A stretch of DNA of 64,000 nt from Bacillus sp. FJAT-26390 (GTDB lineage Bacteria > Bacillota > Bacilli > Paenibacillales > Paenibacillaceae). The stretch is taken from contig NZ_MAQX01000001.1 in NCBI RefSeq assembly GCF_001682865.1, forward strand, positions 1,555,290-1,619,289, in the 5' to 3' direction. The notes below the pieces were generated by a model that saw nothing but the letters and a program-made list of their open reading frames with translations, was not told where the DNA came from and made no database searches. This document shows positions 45,491 to 54,380 of this stretch, one piece after another; position 1 is the first letter of the stretch, and the number at the start of each line of letters is the position of its first letter. The position numbers were made by a program, and so were the translations under genes.

Positions 45491-46549
45491 TCAGAAAGCT
45501 CTTTCCTCAGCTTCCCATCTTGCGACCTCTTCCCGAACTCGCGGTGCGACTTCCGTTCCCAATAGTTCAATGGCTTTCATAACATCCTCATGTGGCATGG
45601 TGCCAACGGGCAAATGCAGGAAAAATCGAGTGAAACCTAAATGTTTGCGCATGTGAATAATTTTGTTGGCAACCGTTTCGGGATCGCCTACATAGAGTGC
45701 GCCTTCTAAGCTGCGTGCGGCATCGAATTGTGAACGGCTATAATGTCCCCAACCGCGTTCTTTACCAAAATAATTAAACGATGCCTGAGTGGGAGGGAAA
45801 TACTTGTCAACCGCTAGAGAAGTACTCTCCGCAACGAACCCGAGTGAGTGCACGGCTATCTTTAATTTCGATGCATCATGTCCTGCACGAGTCGCAGCTT
45901 TCTTATAGAGTGGCACGAGCGGAGCAAATTGCAAGGGACTCCCGCCAATGATCGCCAAAACAAGAGGCAGTCCAAGTACGCCTGCTCGTATGACCGATTC
46001 CGAATTGCCCCCACTGCCAATCCATACGGGCAAAGGATTTTGAACCGGACGCGGATACACACCAAGATTCGTAAAGGCAGGTCGATGCCCTCCCTTCCAG
46101 GATACCTTCTCCGACTCCCTTAATTTTAATAATAGCTCCAATTTTTCCTCGAAAAGCTCTTCATAGTCTTTTAGATCATATCCAAACAATGGGAATGCAT
46201 CGACCATAGAGCCTCGACCCGCGATAATCTCAGCGCGTCCATTTGAAATACCATCGAGCGTGGCAAATTGCTGAAATAAACGTACGGGATCAGCAGCAGA
46301 TAGTACGGTAACCGAACTGGTTAAGCGTATCCTTTTGGTCATGGGCGCCGCCGCGGCCAATATAACGGCCGTAGCGGAATCCCCAAATTCCTTACGATGA
46401 TGCTCTCCGACTCCAAATACATCCAATCCAACCTGATCGGCAAGGACTATTTCTTCTACAACCTCACGCAGCCGCTGCGCATGACTTATTGTCTCGCCCG
46501 TTTGAACATCGGGAGTTGTTTCGACAAACGTATCTACACCAATTTCCAT
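45491..46549 (-). CDS. LLM-class flavin-dependent oxidoreductase (luciferase-like)
   Basis: A 352-residue single-component member of the bacterial luciferase-like monooxygenase family. Family marks include GEHHRKEFGDSA near residue 50, TSSVTVLSAADPVRLFQQFATLD near 85-107 and GRAEIIAGRGS near 115, all from the flavin-binding barrel. ATG at 46549 is eight bases after AGGGGGA; a TTG two codons earlier is less well placed. It lies 44 bases downstream of a MarR regulator in the same direction, so the two form an operon. The substrate cannot be predicted; related enzymes act on aldehydes or sulfonates with reduced flavin. Confidence 0.9.
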   Translation of the reverse strand: MEIGVDTFVETTPDVQTGETISHAQRLREVVEEIVLADQVGLDVFGVGEHHRKEFGDSATAVILAAAAPMTKRIRLTSSVTVLSAADPVRLFQQFATLDGISNGRAEIIAGRGSMVDAFPLFGYDLKDYEELFEEKLELLLKLRESEKVSWKGGHRPAFTNLGVYPRPVQNPLPVWIGSGGNSESVIRAGVLGLPLVLAIIGGSPLQFAPLVPLYKKAATRAGHDASKLKIAVHSLGFVAESTSLAVDKYFPPTQASFNYFGKERGWGHYSRSQFDAARSLEGALYVGDPETVANKIIHMRKHLGFTRFFLHLPVGTMPHEDVMKAIELLGTEVAPRVREEVARWEAEERAF

Positions 46550-46593
46550 TTTCAAATCCCCCTAAATACAAAATTATAATAAAATCCTTCTTA

Positions 46594-47079
46594 TCAGAAA
46601 GAATCCACACCATCATTTTTAACATGGCCTTCACGATTTTTAATTCCATATCCGATTTTCTTCAGCACGTGAATAAGTTCTAGCTTCTCCTCATCCGTCG
46701 CGAAGGACAAATTGTCGGAGATCGTTTGAACATGCTTTGGGAAGATATTGTCAAAGTAACTTCTTCCTTCCCCGGTCAATGCCACATTTGTTTTACGTCG
46801 ATCACCCGGGATGGGGAGCCGTTCCACGAACCCCTTCTTCTCCAGCTTATCGACCACAGAGGTGATACTCCCGCTAGGAATCGAGAAAGTATCGCTAATG
46901 ATCTGAATGGAATGCGGACCTTTATTGTAAAGAAACTCGAGAATTCGGAAGGTTTCCATACTTAACCCATAGCTGTCAATGTCACATTCTAAACTCGCGT
47001 ATAGCACTTTCATCGAGTTGCTTATTACACGTATGAGTCTTAAATCAAGCGCCTTGCCCTCAACATCGCGTTCAGTCAC
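46594..47079 (-). CDS. MarR-family transcriptional regulator
   Basis: A regulator of about 161 residues with the winged helix typical of MarR proteins (NKGPHSIQIISDTFSIPSGSITSVVDKLEKKGFVERLP, residues about 50-87, with the DRR wing following). The open frame extends to 47187, but the best start is GTG at 47079, preceded by AAGGGGG nine bases upstream. It is followed by the LLM oxidoreductase, which it probably controls together with itself. Upstream of its promoter lie four tandem 15-bp A/T-rich repeats likely to be its binding sites. Confidence 0.88.
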   Translation of the reverse strand: MTERDVEGKALDLRLIRVISNSMKVLYASLECDIDSYGLSMETFRILEFLYNKGPHSIQIISDTFSIPSGSITSVVDKLEKKGFVERLPIPGDRRKTNVALTGEGRSYFDNIFPKHVQTISDNLSFATDEEKLELIHVLKKIGYGIKNREGHVKNDGVDSF

Positions 47080-47244
47080 TCTTCCCCACCCCCTTATCTT
47101 GGTTTTGCGTACAACGGATATTCCAGTTCTGTAAGGACAAGTTCTGATACGATATTTTTCCGTTAAAGCATTCCTCTTTCGCTTCATATTCGAAGCCGGA
47201 AATTTGAGTGTTCCCGTGAAAATCTCCTTTCTTCATCTTAGATA

Positions 47245-47304
47245 GATTTAATATCCTAAGAATATTTATTCTATGAATATTTATCCTAAGATTATTTATT
47301 CTAA
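47245..47304 (-). repeat. Four tandem 15-bp repeats, probable MarR operator array
   Basis: On the minus strand the units read TTAGAATAAATAATC, TTAGGATAAATATTC, ATAGAATAAATATTC and TTAGGATATTAAATC, head to tail with a period of exactly 15. The central units hold a small dyad (GAATA-N2-TATTC). They lie 166-225 bases upstream of the MarR start codon. Confidence 0.65.
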
Positions 47305-47393
47305 TAATATATAAAATATAACTAGTCCATTAATTTGTCAACAGGTGAAATAAGCCTGGGTAAATGGAGGGCGGGTTGATCCTGTCACCCGAC

Positions 47394-47437
47394 ACAAAAA
47401 AACACTACCGTTTTTTTAAATTTGGGTAGTGTTTTTT
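47394..47437. terminator. Orphan bidirectional terminator
   Basis: AACACTACC (47401-47409) pairs with GGTAGTGTT (47425-47433) and is flanked by As on one side and Ts on the other, so it can act in both directions. No gene lies directly upstream in either direction; it may remain from a lost gene. Confidence 0.6.
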
Positions 47438-47596
47438 AAGATAAAATAGGTTATTTCATGTGGATGCTAAAGACATCTTGTCTTCTTACTGAATCAATAT
47501 ATTTTGGCAGAGTCTGTCGTTTCACCTGTCAAACCTGTTTACCATATGTGAAGAAAGGTAATAATTGCTGTATATCTGTTCAGAAGGAGAACGCGA

Positions 47597-48697
47597 ATGA
47601 AATCCGCTGAAAAAATATCGGCAACTCAATTGAGTTTTTTACTTTTTTCCTTTATAGCTCCCACTGTCATTCTTATCTTACCGAGTTTGATGGTCAATAT
47701 TTCCAAGCAAGACGCGTGGATAACGATTTTCCCTGCGGTCTTGATCGGGGCAATCAATATTTGGGTGATGATCATATTGTCCAAACGCTACCCGGGTCAA
47801 ACGATTATTCAGTACAGTTCACAAATCTTAGGTAAATGGCTAGGAAAATGTTTGGGATTGTATATTGTTTATTACTGGATTAATTTTGATTTCATTATTC
47901 TTAATCAACATATACAGTTCATAAATACGGTTCTGCTCCATAAAAGCCCATCAATCGTTGTCAGTCTATCATTGGCACTCTTATGCGGCATCGCAGTCTA
48001 TATGGGGATCGAATCTATAGCAAGATGTAACGAATTCCTTGCCTTAGTCATGTTTGTTTTGTTGATTCCACTCCTGATGCTCATGCTCGCGGAATTTGAT
48101 CCGGAGCGGCTCCGTCCCGTGTTGAGCGAAGGTATGCTGCCAATCCTTCAGGGGACGATATATCCTGTCGCTTATTTAAGTCAATTCATTATTTTGGGGT
48201 GGCTTCTTCCTTATTTAAATCAACCGAAAAAAGCATTCAAAGCTTCGTTTATCGGATTGTTTGCTAACGCTGGACTACTCGCCATTACAGTCTTGCTTTT
48301 GATTATAATATTTGGGCCATTAACGGAAAAATTGACTTTTCCCTTATTAAGCGTCATTCAGTATATAGGCTTTCAAGGAAGCTTTGAACGCTTGGAAGCT
48401 TTGGCAGTAGCGATATGGGTTATGGGTTGTTTTGTAAAAGTAGCTCTTACCTTCTTTATTATCTGTCTAAGTATATGCCAACTTTTTAACATTAAAAATT
48501 ACAGAGACCTTGTAATGCCTATAACGATTTTGTCAGTGTTAGGTTCGGTTTCGGTTTTTGCAAACTATTCCACCGATTTGAGTTATTATCTCAAATATAC
48601 ATATCCAAGCTATGCCATATTTACACAATTAATTATACCTATTTTCCTTCTAATAATTGATTCCATAAAAAGCCTTTGGAAGAAATCGGCGCTTTAG
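47597..48697 (+). CDS. GerAB-family spore germination permease
   Basis: A 366-residue integral membrane protein of the APC superfamily with ten or so hydrophobic segments, the B subunit of a Ger-type germinant receptor in the spore inner membrane, where it binds the small germinant. Family features include the N-terminal ATQLSFLLFSFIAPTVILILP and ILSKRYPGQTIIQYSSQILGKW near residue 60-80. AAGGAG precedes the ATG. Oddly it is not in an operon with the A and C genes but faces them: its stop (48697) is three bases from the stop of the small protein (48701), with no terminator between, so transcripts from the two sides would overlap. Confidence 0.9.
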   Translation: MKSAEKISATQLSFLLFSFIAPTVILILPSLMVNISKQDAWITIFPAVLIGAINIWVMIILSKRYPGQTIIQYSSQILGKWLGKCLGLYIVYYWINFDFIILNQHIQFINTVLLHKSPSIVVSLSLALLCGIAVYMGIESIARCNEFLALVMFVLLIPLLMLMLAEFDPERLRPVLSEGMLPILQGTIYPVAYLSQFIILGWLLPYLNQPKKAFKASFIGLFANAGLLAITVLLLIIIFGPLTEKLTFPLLSVIQYIGFQGSFERLEALAVAIWVMGCFVKVALTFFIICLSICQLFNIKNYRDLVMPITILSVLGSVSVFANYSTDLSYYLKYTYPSYAIFTQLIIPIFLLIIDSIKSLWKKSAL

Positions 48698-48700
48698 CTT

Positions 48701-48931
48701 TCATTGTTTTAAAATCATTTTTCCGATGGGTTCAAATATGCTTCTCACAGGAATTGTTGTGCTTGGAATATCAACCTTGGCAAATATTAAAGAACCAACG
48801 ATCATACAGATCCCCATCAAACCACCATACAAAAGAGCCGCTTTAGGTTCTTTTTTATTTAGAAAAATCTGAACGTTATAGATGGACAAGCCCAACGTTA
48901 GGATTACGAAAGTTACGATTTGCAGGATCAT
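48701..48931 (-). CDS. Small ger-associated membrane protein (76 residues)
   Basis: A 76-residue protein with two hydrophobic helices (ILQIVTFVILTLGLSIYNVQI and ALLYGGLMGICMIVGSLIFA). Its ATG overlaps the stop of gerAC (ATGA), so the two are translationally coupled. Small proteins of this type, sometimes called D subunits, accompany several Ger receptors and modulate their activity. I cannot assign it to a named family with certainty. Confidence 0.7.
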   Translation of the reverse strand: MILQIVTFVILTLGLSIYNVQIFLNKKEPKAALLYGGLMGICMIVGSLIFAKVDIPSTTIPVRSIFEPIGKMILKQ

Positions 48932-50088
48932 TTTCCAATCTCCTTATCTTGCATCTCGAAAGAAGAATGTACCATTCCGGATCCTTTAATCTTCAGATCA
49001 ACATCAATCGTCATATGTACCTCTGGAAACCGCTTATCCCATTGGTTCTTCAAAACAGCCCATTTACCCGGATTATTCTTATATATTTCCTGGCCAAAAC
49101 CTACACTATCCACTTTATACTTCTTTTGAATTTTAAATAGAAAATCTTGAATTTGTTTCTTAACCGCATCTTCTAAAGCTTGTTTTATTACCTTTAAATT
49201 TTTTGGATCGTTAATATCCAAATCGGAAGTATTCTCGACCAAACTTCCTTGACCTTCAAGCTGGATCTTAAATTGGACAGAATCATTTGGAGTCTGCGTT
49301 ATAATTTTGCGATCTGCTTGGTTCAAAACCATACCAACTTCCCCACCTTTGGGTAAATTTGTCGTGATTCGACCGGTCTTTAACTTGTCCGTCAACCACA
49401 GTAGCCCCAATGATTCTTTTTCATCTAATAAACCATTTAGTTTGAAGTCTTTAAAAACAGCGGCGCCTGCAAAATTAAATATTTCCTTATCTGTATCTTT
49501 AGAGTGGAAATCGCGTTCAATTGTCCCTACAACGGGATGAATGCCCTCACTTGCATACGCAATAAAAAAATCGCGTATCGTTACTGCCAAATTATCTCCT
49601 GTAATTTGCATTTCCTTCACCGCTTCGATTGATACTTGCTTTAAAGGATAATTCAATTTCAAAATATCCCGCCCTTCTCCTCCTTTTACAACCATGATAT
49701 ACGTTTTTAATCGATTCTTAGGGTCATGAGTAAAAATATCCAGCACATCATTAATTCCATGCTTAGCTAAACGTTCACTAACAAAAATAATGCTTCGATG
49801 GGAGAGGAACAATAGGCGTGAGCTCTTCTTCTGAAGTTTCCGGTGAATCTCATTTCCATCCTTTCCTTCTGCGGATATAATGAAAAATTGATCTTCTTTC
49901 CCTCCAACATGATTCCCTCCTTCAGTAGATGAGGGTATGGCGATTTGAAGGGAACACAGCACGTTGCCATTGTCCGACAGATCTAAGGCAGTAGCTGTAA
50001 CAAATGCAAGATCATTAATTTCCGTACGATCCCAGCATCCGCAAAGGATGATGAATACGAGAAGTATCATACATTTTAATGCTCTCAT
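48928..50088 (-). CDS. Ger(x)C-family germinant receptor lipoprotein
   Basis: A 386-residue lipoprotein: hydrophobic start (MILLVFIILCGC) with the lipobox cysteine near residue 18 followed by WDRTEIND, the hallmark of the family. Later segments (SHRSIIFVSERLAKHGINDVLDIF, GAAVFKDFKLNGLLDEKESLGLLWL) are typical of the C subunit. It sits on the outer face of the spore inner membrane with the A and B subunits. GGGGGT precedes the ATG. It follows gerAA by 52 bases and overlaps the small membrane protein gene. Confidence 0.93.
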   Translation of the reverse strand: MRALKCMILLVFIILCGCWDRTEINDLAFVTATALDLSDNGNVLCSLQIAIPSSTEGGNHVGGKEDQFFIISAEGKDGNEIHRKLQKKSSRLLFLSHRSIIFVSERLAKHGINDVLDIFTHDPKNRLKTYIMVVKGGEGRDILKLNYPLKQVSIEAVKEMQITGDNLAVTIRDFFIAYASEGIHPVVGTIERDFHSKDTDKEIFNFAGAAVFKDFKLNGLLDEKESLGLLWLTDKLKTGRITTNLPKGGEVGMVLNQADRKIITQTPNDSVQFKIQLEGQGSLVENTSDLDINDPKNLKVIKQALEDAVKKQIQDFLFKIQKKYKVDSVGFGQEIYKNNPGKWAVLKNQWDKRFPEVHMTIDVDLKIKGSGMVHSSFEMQDKEIGK

Positions 50089-50140
50089 CTCTTATACCCC
50101 CAATCCTTCAATACGCCTCTACCCTAATTTCCAAGATCTG

Positions 50141-51670
50141 CTAATTCGGTCCTTCTCGTGATTTGGGATCTATAGAATGGCGAAACTTCACCCAAATCGG
50201 TATCCTTATGAAAACATCTTTCAATTTGGCAAACTTCAGCGGAGCGACTGGTGAAAAATAAAGAACCCCGAATGAACGTAGAGAGGTCACGTGTAACATG
50301 ATGCCTAGAAATCCTAAAACAATGCCATAAAGACCCATAGTTCCCGCTAAGAATAATATTGGAAAACGCAGTAATCGGATCCCATTTGCAAAACTATATC
50401 GGGGAATCGTAAACATGGAAATTCCAGTGATGGACACGATAATGACTACCGGAGCAGATATTAATCCTGCTTGGACAGCTGCTTGGCCAATGACCAATCC
50501 TCCAACAATACTAATGGCTTGGCCGATCTGCTTAGGCAGACGAATTCCGGCTTCCCGCAGTGCTTCAAATATGATTTCAATTAGTAAAGCTTCAATCATC
50601 GCAGGAAACGGCACAGATTCCCTTGATGCCGCAATACTCAAAACAAGACTAGTAGGAATCATCTCCTGATGGAAGGTCGTAATAGCTACATATAGTGGAG
50701 GGGCAAATATCGCAAAGTTGATAAAAAGGAATCGAACCCATCGAACAAAAGTAGCGACTGGCCAACGAATATAATAATCTTCACTTGCTTGAAGTCCTGC
50801 CCAGAACGTCATCGGAGCAATTATGACGAATGGGGTAGTGTCTACAAGAATGGCAACTTTTCCTTCAAGCAATTCAGCAGCTGTCACATCCGGACGTTCC
50901 GTGCTATGAAGTTGAGGAAATGGTGAATAAGGTTGATCTTCAATAAATTCTTCGATATTTCCGGATTCGAGTACACCATCCAATTGAATCGGCTTCAATC
51001 TGGTTCTAACTTCGTCAATTAATGTATCATCCGCAATACCCTTTAAGTATAAAATGGCTATTCGAGTTTGGGAAAGCTCTCCCAAGGTCATATACTCTAC
51101 CTTTAGTTTTGAGGTTTTGAGTCTGGCACGAATCAGACTTATGTTTGTTGAAATATGTTCAATGAAGCCATCCCTTGGGCCGCGTATTACCGGCTCGGAT
51201 GACGGTTCGTCAATACTTCTTTTGGATAAACCGGGAATTGAAACCGTCATCACATTATTGCTTCCCGCCATTAAAATGGCGGCATAACCCTCTAATACAT
51301 GGCGAACGGTATCTGATACAATTGTAGAACTGTACGTGGAACCAATGGAGATCATTTCACTTTTAAGATCTTCTGCTTCTTTAGGAACATCTCTAGTTAA
51401 GCTTGTTAGCATTGGTTTAATGACATGCTCATCAAGCATTTTTTCATCAATCAGGTTATCTATGTAAACAATGAGCCATTTAATGTTGTGATTAACCTCT
51501 ATCCGTCGGTATTCCAAGTCGGAACAATCCTGAAACGTTTCTTTTAAAATCTTTTCGTTTTGCTCAATATCCGAAGTAAACTCTTTTTTATTGTCCTCCT
51601 CCAGATTTGTGCTTTTCATTTTTAGTTTTTTTTCGAATTTCTTGAATCTACCACTTTTAAATCCTCTCAT
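50141..51670 (-). CDS. GerA-family spore germination protein (A subunit)
   Basis: A 509-residue A subunit of a germinant receptor. A charged N-terminal part (MRGFKSGRFKKFEKKLKMK) leads into the soluble GerA domain (about 40-280, with VSIPGLSKRSIDEPSSEPVI and GPRDGFIEHISTNISLIR, both family hallmarks), followed by five or so membrane helices (from about 290; PTSLVLSIAASRESVPFPA) and a cytoplasmic tail. TGGAG lies eight bases before the ATG. It heads the unit gerAA-gerAC-small protein and has a sigma-G-type promoter, so it should be expressed in the forespore. Confidence 0.93.
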   Translation of the reverse strand: MRGFKSGRFKKFEKKLKMKSTNLEEDNKKEFTSDIEQNEKILKETFQDCSDLEYRRIEVNHNIKWLIVYIDNLIDEKMLDEHVIKPMLTSLTRDVPKEAEDLKSEMISIGSTYSSTIVSDTVRHVLEGYAAILMAGSNNVMTVSIPGLSKRSIDEPSSEPVIRGPRDGFIEHISTNISLIRARLKTSKLKVEYMTLGELSQTRIAILYLKGIADDTLIDEVRTRLKPIQLDGVLESGNIEEFIEDQPYSPFPQLHSTERPDVTAAELLEGKVAILVDTTPFVIIAPMTFWAGLQASEDYYIRWPVATFVRWVRFLFINFAIFAPPLYVAITTFHQEMIPTSLVLSIAASRESVPFPAMIEALLIEIIFEALREAGIRLPKQIGQAISIVGGLVIGQAAVQAGLISAPVVIIVSITGISMFTIPRYSFANGIRLLRFPILFLAGTMGLYGIVLGFLGIMLHVTSLRSFGVLYFSPVAPLKFAKLKDVFIRIPIWVKFRHSIDPKSREGPN

Positions 51671-51704
51671 GAAAGCATCTCCAGTTTGTCAAATTCATTA
51701 CTGT

Positions 51705-51734
51705 TATTATGCCAAATGGAGGAATACCTATTCG
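51705..51734 (-). promoter_or_regulatory. Sigma-G-type forespore promoter of gerAA
   Basis: On the minus strand CGAATA (51734-51729) and CATAATA (51711-51705) are separated by 17 bases, close to the sigma-G pattern (TGAATA and CATACTA). The start codon at 51670 would lie about 28 bases after the transcription start. Confidence 0.6.
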
Positions 51735-51821
51735 AAAACGATATTCATCTTGTCAAAATTTCCACCCTGTAAGGAGCTAAGCGTTAGCTGACGGAGTGCT
51801 TTATTTTGTCGATTCACAGGA

Positions 51822-51855
51822 AAGCCCTGCAGATCCTTTAGGACCTGCAGGGCTT
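51822..51855 (-). terminator. Hairpin at the end of the redox cluster
   Basis: AAGCCCTGCAG (51822-51832) pairs perfectly with CTGCAGGGCTT (51845-51855), with three more pairs inside a mismatch. The T tract is poor (CTTTCC on the minus strand). It lies 46 bases past the tautomerase stop. Confidence 0.5.
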
Positions 51856-51900
51856 GTTATTGATATGACGCCGACTAAGTATCGATGTCAGTTAGAGTGA

Positions 51901-52143
51901 TTACATATCCTTCTTCATAGCGGCAAGCTTTCGGCGATATTCCAACGCAGGCAGTCCGCCCCAGCCCCAATTATCGGTGTCAACCTCTTCGATAACGACG
52001 AAGGTAGATTCTAGCGGCTTGTTCAAAACGTTGAGCAGAAGCTCGCTGACCCCTTTAATGAGCTCCGCCTTTTCTTCCGCCGTGACAGACTGACGATCTG
52101 GTGCTGTGCCCTCGCGGGTAACTTGAATCGTGACGATCGGCAT
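51901..52143 (-). CDS. 4-oxalocrotonate tautomerase-family protein
   Basis: An 80-residue tautomerase-superfamily protein. After Met removal it begins with Pro-1 (PIVTIQVTREG), the catalytic base of the family, and contains the usual KAELIKGVSELLLNVLNKP helix and VVIEEVDTDNWGWGG loop. Such enzymes interconvert keto and enol forms of dicarbonyl or aromatic-breakdown compounds. GGGGGGAG precedes the ATG. It is the last gene of the TetR-controlled redox cluster, 61 bases after the SDR. Confidence 0.9.
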   Translation of the reverse strand: MPIVTIQVTREGTAPDRQSVTAEEKAELIKGVSELLLNVLNKPLESTFVVIEEVDTDNWGWGGLPALEYRRKLAAMKKDM

Positions 52144-52204
52144 CGATATTCTCCCCCCATCTCAATCGTAAATGTTTAGATGTTTTGTTCTGCTGCTATA
52201 TGGC

Positions 52205-52942
52205 TTAGTGTCCAGCATTTTGTCCACCATCAACATACAGGGTTTCACCCGTTACGAAGTTGGCTGAATCCAAATACAACACAGCTTCAACGATTTCATG
52301 CGATTCGCCCATGCGTCCCATTGGATGTAGTTGAGCTAGCGCTTCGTGTGATTCGACGGGATGCATGGGCGTTTTAATGACTCCCGGTGAGACTGCATTC
52401 ACACGAATACCTCGGTTAGCATACTCAATGGCTAATGATTTCGTCGCAGATTTCAATCCGCCCTTCGTCAACGAAGCGAGTACAGAAGGAACGGAAGCCG
52501 ATGGTTGGTCAACCAGACTCGTCGTGATCGTAACGATGTGTCCCGTACCTTGTTTCAGCATCACTGCAACCGCACGTTGGGTAACATGGAAGAAGCCGAC
52601 GACATTAGTCGATAAATACGTTGTAAAGTCCTCTTCTGAATACTCGGTAAATGGCTTGGAAATGAAGATTCCGGCATTATTAACCAGCGTATCGACGCGT
52701 CCAAAGTGAGCCAAACTTTCATCGATTAAGCGCTGCGCGACCTCAGGATCTGCAACATTACCGGCAACAAATCGCACTTGTTTTCCAGTTGGATCGATTT
52801 CTTTTGCAGCATCAGCTAACTCTTGTTCTCGACGTCCATTGATAACGACATTCGCTCCTTGATTCACCATCTCAACTGCCATAGCTTTCCCAAGTCCGCT
52901 GCTTCCGCCTGTTATTACGAATACTTTTCCCCGAATGCTCAT
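52205..52942 (-). CDS. SDR-family oxidoreductase lacking the canonical catalytic Tyr
   Basis: A 245-residue short-chain dehydrogenase/reductase with the cofactor loop TGGSSGLGKA (residues about 9-18), NNAGIF (about 88) and the C-terminal NAVSPGVIKTP. The active-site segment reads SVLASLTKGGL, where classical SDRs have YxxxK; the position four before the lysine is Ala. Its paralogue at 55716-56459 shows the same change. AAGGAG precedes the ATG. It follows WrbA by 22 bases. Loss of the tyrosine suggests altered chemistry or a non-catalytic role, but it may also be a feature of the subfamily. Confidence 0.88.
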   Translation of the reverse strand: MSIRGKVFVITGGSSGLGKAMAVEMVNQGANVVINGRREQELADAAKEIDPTGKQVRFVAGNVADPEVAQRLIDESLAHFGRVDTLVNNAGIFISKPFTEYSEEDFTTYLSTNVVGFFHVTQRAVAVMLKQGTGHIVTITTSLVDQPSASVPSVLASLTKGGLKSATKSLAIEYANRGIRVNAVSPGVIKTPMHPVESHEALAQLHPMGRMGESHEIVEAVLYLDSANFVTGETLYVDGGQNAGH

Positions 52943-52964
52943 TTATTCATTCTCCTTCTCCAAA

Positions 52965-53582
52965 TTACTGTCCTAAACCGTTTTTCAATGCTTTAGCAAC
53001 CGATACGGTGCGTTTTGCTTGATGTTCAGCAGAAGCGCGCACGTCTTCCTTCATCTTTCCGTTCTGATCCACTGTTACGCTTGTTCCGTATGGATTCCCT
53101 CCGGCAACAAAAACAGATGGATCAGTAAATCCAGGAGCTACCACAATCGCTCCCCAGTGGTACATTGACGTATACAGCTGAAGGATCGTTTGTTCCTGTC
53201 CCGCATTTGCATTTTGGGCGGAGGTCATCGCGCTAACGACTTTATTCACTGTTTTGCCTTGAGCCCAAAGACCGCCTGTCGTATCGATGAACTGTTTCAA
53301 TTGAGCCGGCAGATTGCCGAATCGAGTTGGCATGCTGAAAATAATCGCGTCCGCCCACTCCAAATCCGCAACTGATACAGTCGGGATATTTTTAGTTTCT
53401 TCAAGATGCGCTTTCCATGATGGATTGCCATCAATAACGGATTGCGGCGCAGTTTCTGCGACTTTTAAAACTTTCACTTCTGCCCCTGCTTGACGGCCGC
53501 CTTCCGCTGCCCATTGAGCCAATTGGTAGTTCGTTCCACCCGAGCTGTAGTAGATGATGGCTAGGTTAACGTTTGTTGACAT
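52965..53582 (-). CDS. wrbA: WrbA-like NAD(P)H:quinone oxidoreductase
   Basis: A flavodoxin-fold enzyme of 205 residues that binds FMN and reduces quinones by two electrons. Marks: AIIYYSSGGTNYQLAQW (phosphate loop), ADAIIFSMPTRFGNLPAQLKQFIDTTGGLW near residues 75-105 (FMN loop) and a C-terminal GGNPYGTS. The start is ATG at 53582, nine bases after AAGGAG; the frame continues upstream but without support. It lies between a DsbA-like gene (144 bases upstream) and the SDR. Gene symbol by family resemblance only. Confidence 0.85.
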   Translation of the reverse strand: MSTNVNLAIIYYSSGGTNYQLAQWAAEGGRQAGAEVKVLKVAETAPQSVIDGNPSWKAHLEETKNIPTVSVADLEWADAIIFSMPTRFGNLPAQLKQFIDTTGGLWAQGKTVNKVVSAMTSAQNANAGQEQTILQLYTSMYHWGAIVVAPGFTDPSVFVAGGNPYGTSVTVDQNGKMKEDVRASAEHQAKRTVSVAKALKNGLGQ

Positions 53583-53726
53583 TTGATTAGTCTCCTTTTT
53601 GAATAACTTTTGAATGAGCCCCATTGGTATCGCCCCAAACTTTTTTTATTATCTGCCGTGTGCCGAGACCCGATCCACCCGCGGATGCGGATAAAAGACC
53701 AGAAGGCTTGGCTTTGATATCGTTCT

Positions 53727-54380
53727 TTAACCCCTCGCAGCAGATGAACTGTTTTCAAACAAATGCATAAACTCGCTTGGAGATTGCAGACCAGATAAGC
53801 TGATCTCCTCATTGATTACAAAGTAAGGAACCCCTCTGATGCCCAGCTTTTGCGCGCTGCGTTGTCCTAATTCAACTTTTTCAAGTCCATCGCCTTTAAG
53901 GAGCCGTATTTTGAGTTCAGCAGCATCGTCTGTAACCCCGCTGGCACTCGCTATTTCCACAAGTTCATTCACATCACCGATATTAATACCTTTTTCAAAA
54001 TATGCCGTGTAAATATTCGCAATCAATTGCTCTTTCAATTCCTCTGGCGTAACCGCAATTAACTGATGGGTTAACGTCGTATTCGGTGTAAATTTCACCA
54101 TATCCATATTAAACGTAAGGCCGAATTGAGCTCCATATTCGTTATACTGCTTCATTCTTGCTTCGAATTGTGCATTTCCGCCCAATCTCCCAATCATAAC
54201 CTGCCGATAATCTTCTCCTTCAGGTCGAATGCCGGGATTAAGCTGATAAGCATGCCAACGGACGGTTGCGTTCGTGCCTTCTGGCAATTTTTTTAATGCG
54301 GATCGCAGACTGGTCGTCCCCATACGACACCAAGGGCAAGTCGTATCCATGTAAACGTCTATAGTCAAGTTTTTCATCAT
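53727..54380 (-). CDS. DsbA-family oxidoreductase (FrnE-like)
   Basis: A 217-residue cytoplasmic thioredoxin-fold protein with the CPWC redox motif at about residues 15-18 (DTTCPWCRMG) and the FrnE-type segment RWHAYQLNPGIRPEG near 45. The cis-Pro region is GIRGVPYFVINEEISLSGLQSP near 180. No signal peptide, so it works inside the cell, on thiols or as a polyketide or arylamine modifier-like enzyme. Its ATG overlaps the stop of the upstream flavodoxin-like gene (TAATG), so translation is coupled. Confidence 0.88.
   Translation of the reverse strand: MMKNLTIDVYMDTTCPWCRMGTTSLRSALKKLPEGTNATVRWHAYQLNPGIRPEGEDYRQVMIGRLGGNAQFEARMKQYNEYGAQFGLTFNMDMVKFTPNTTLTHQLIAVTPEELKEQLIANIYTAYFEKGINIGDVNELVEIASASGVTDDAAELKIRLLKGDGLEKVELGQRSAQKLGIRGVPYFVINEEISLSGLQSPSEFMHLFENSSSAARG

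Larger units (their letters stand above)
47080..47596. other. 517-bp divergent region between MarR and gerAB genes
   Basis: No gene is supported. It contains the tandem repeats 47245-47304, an A/T-rich segment (47240-47340) that should hold the MarR promoter, an orphan bidirectional terminator (47394-47437) and the leader of gerAB. I could not find a sigma-G-type promoter for gerAB. Confidence 0.5.

Noticed and set aside
47245..47304. Short tandem repeats as a CRISPR array
   Set aside because: The units are 15 bp without spacers, A/T rich and in a promoter region, with no cas genes in the window.
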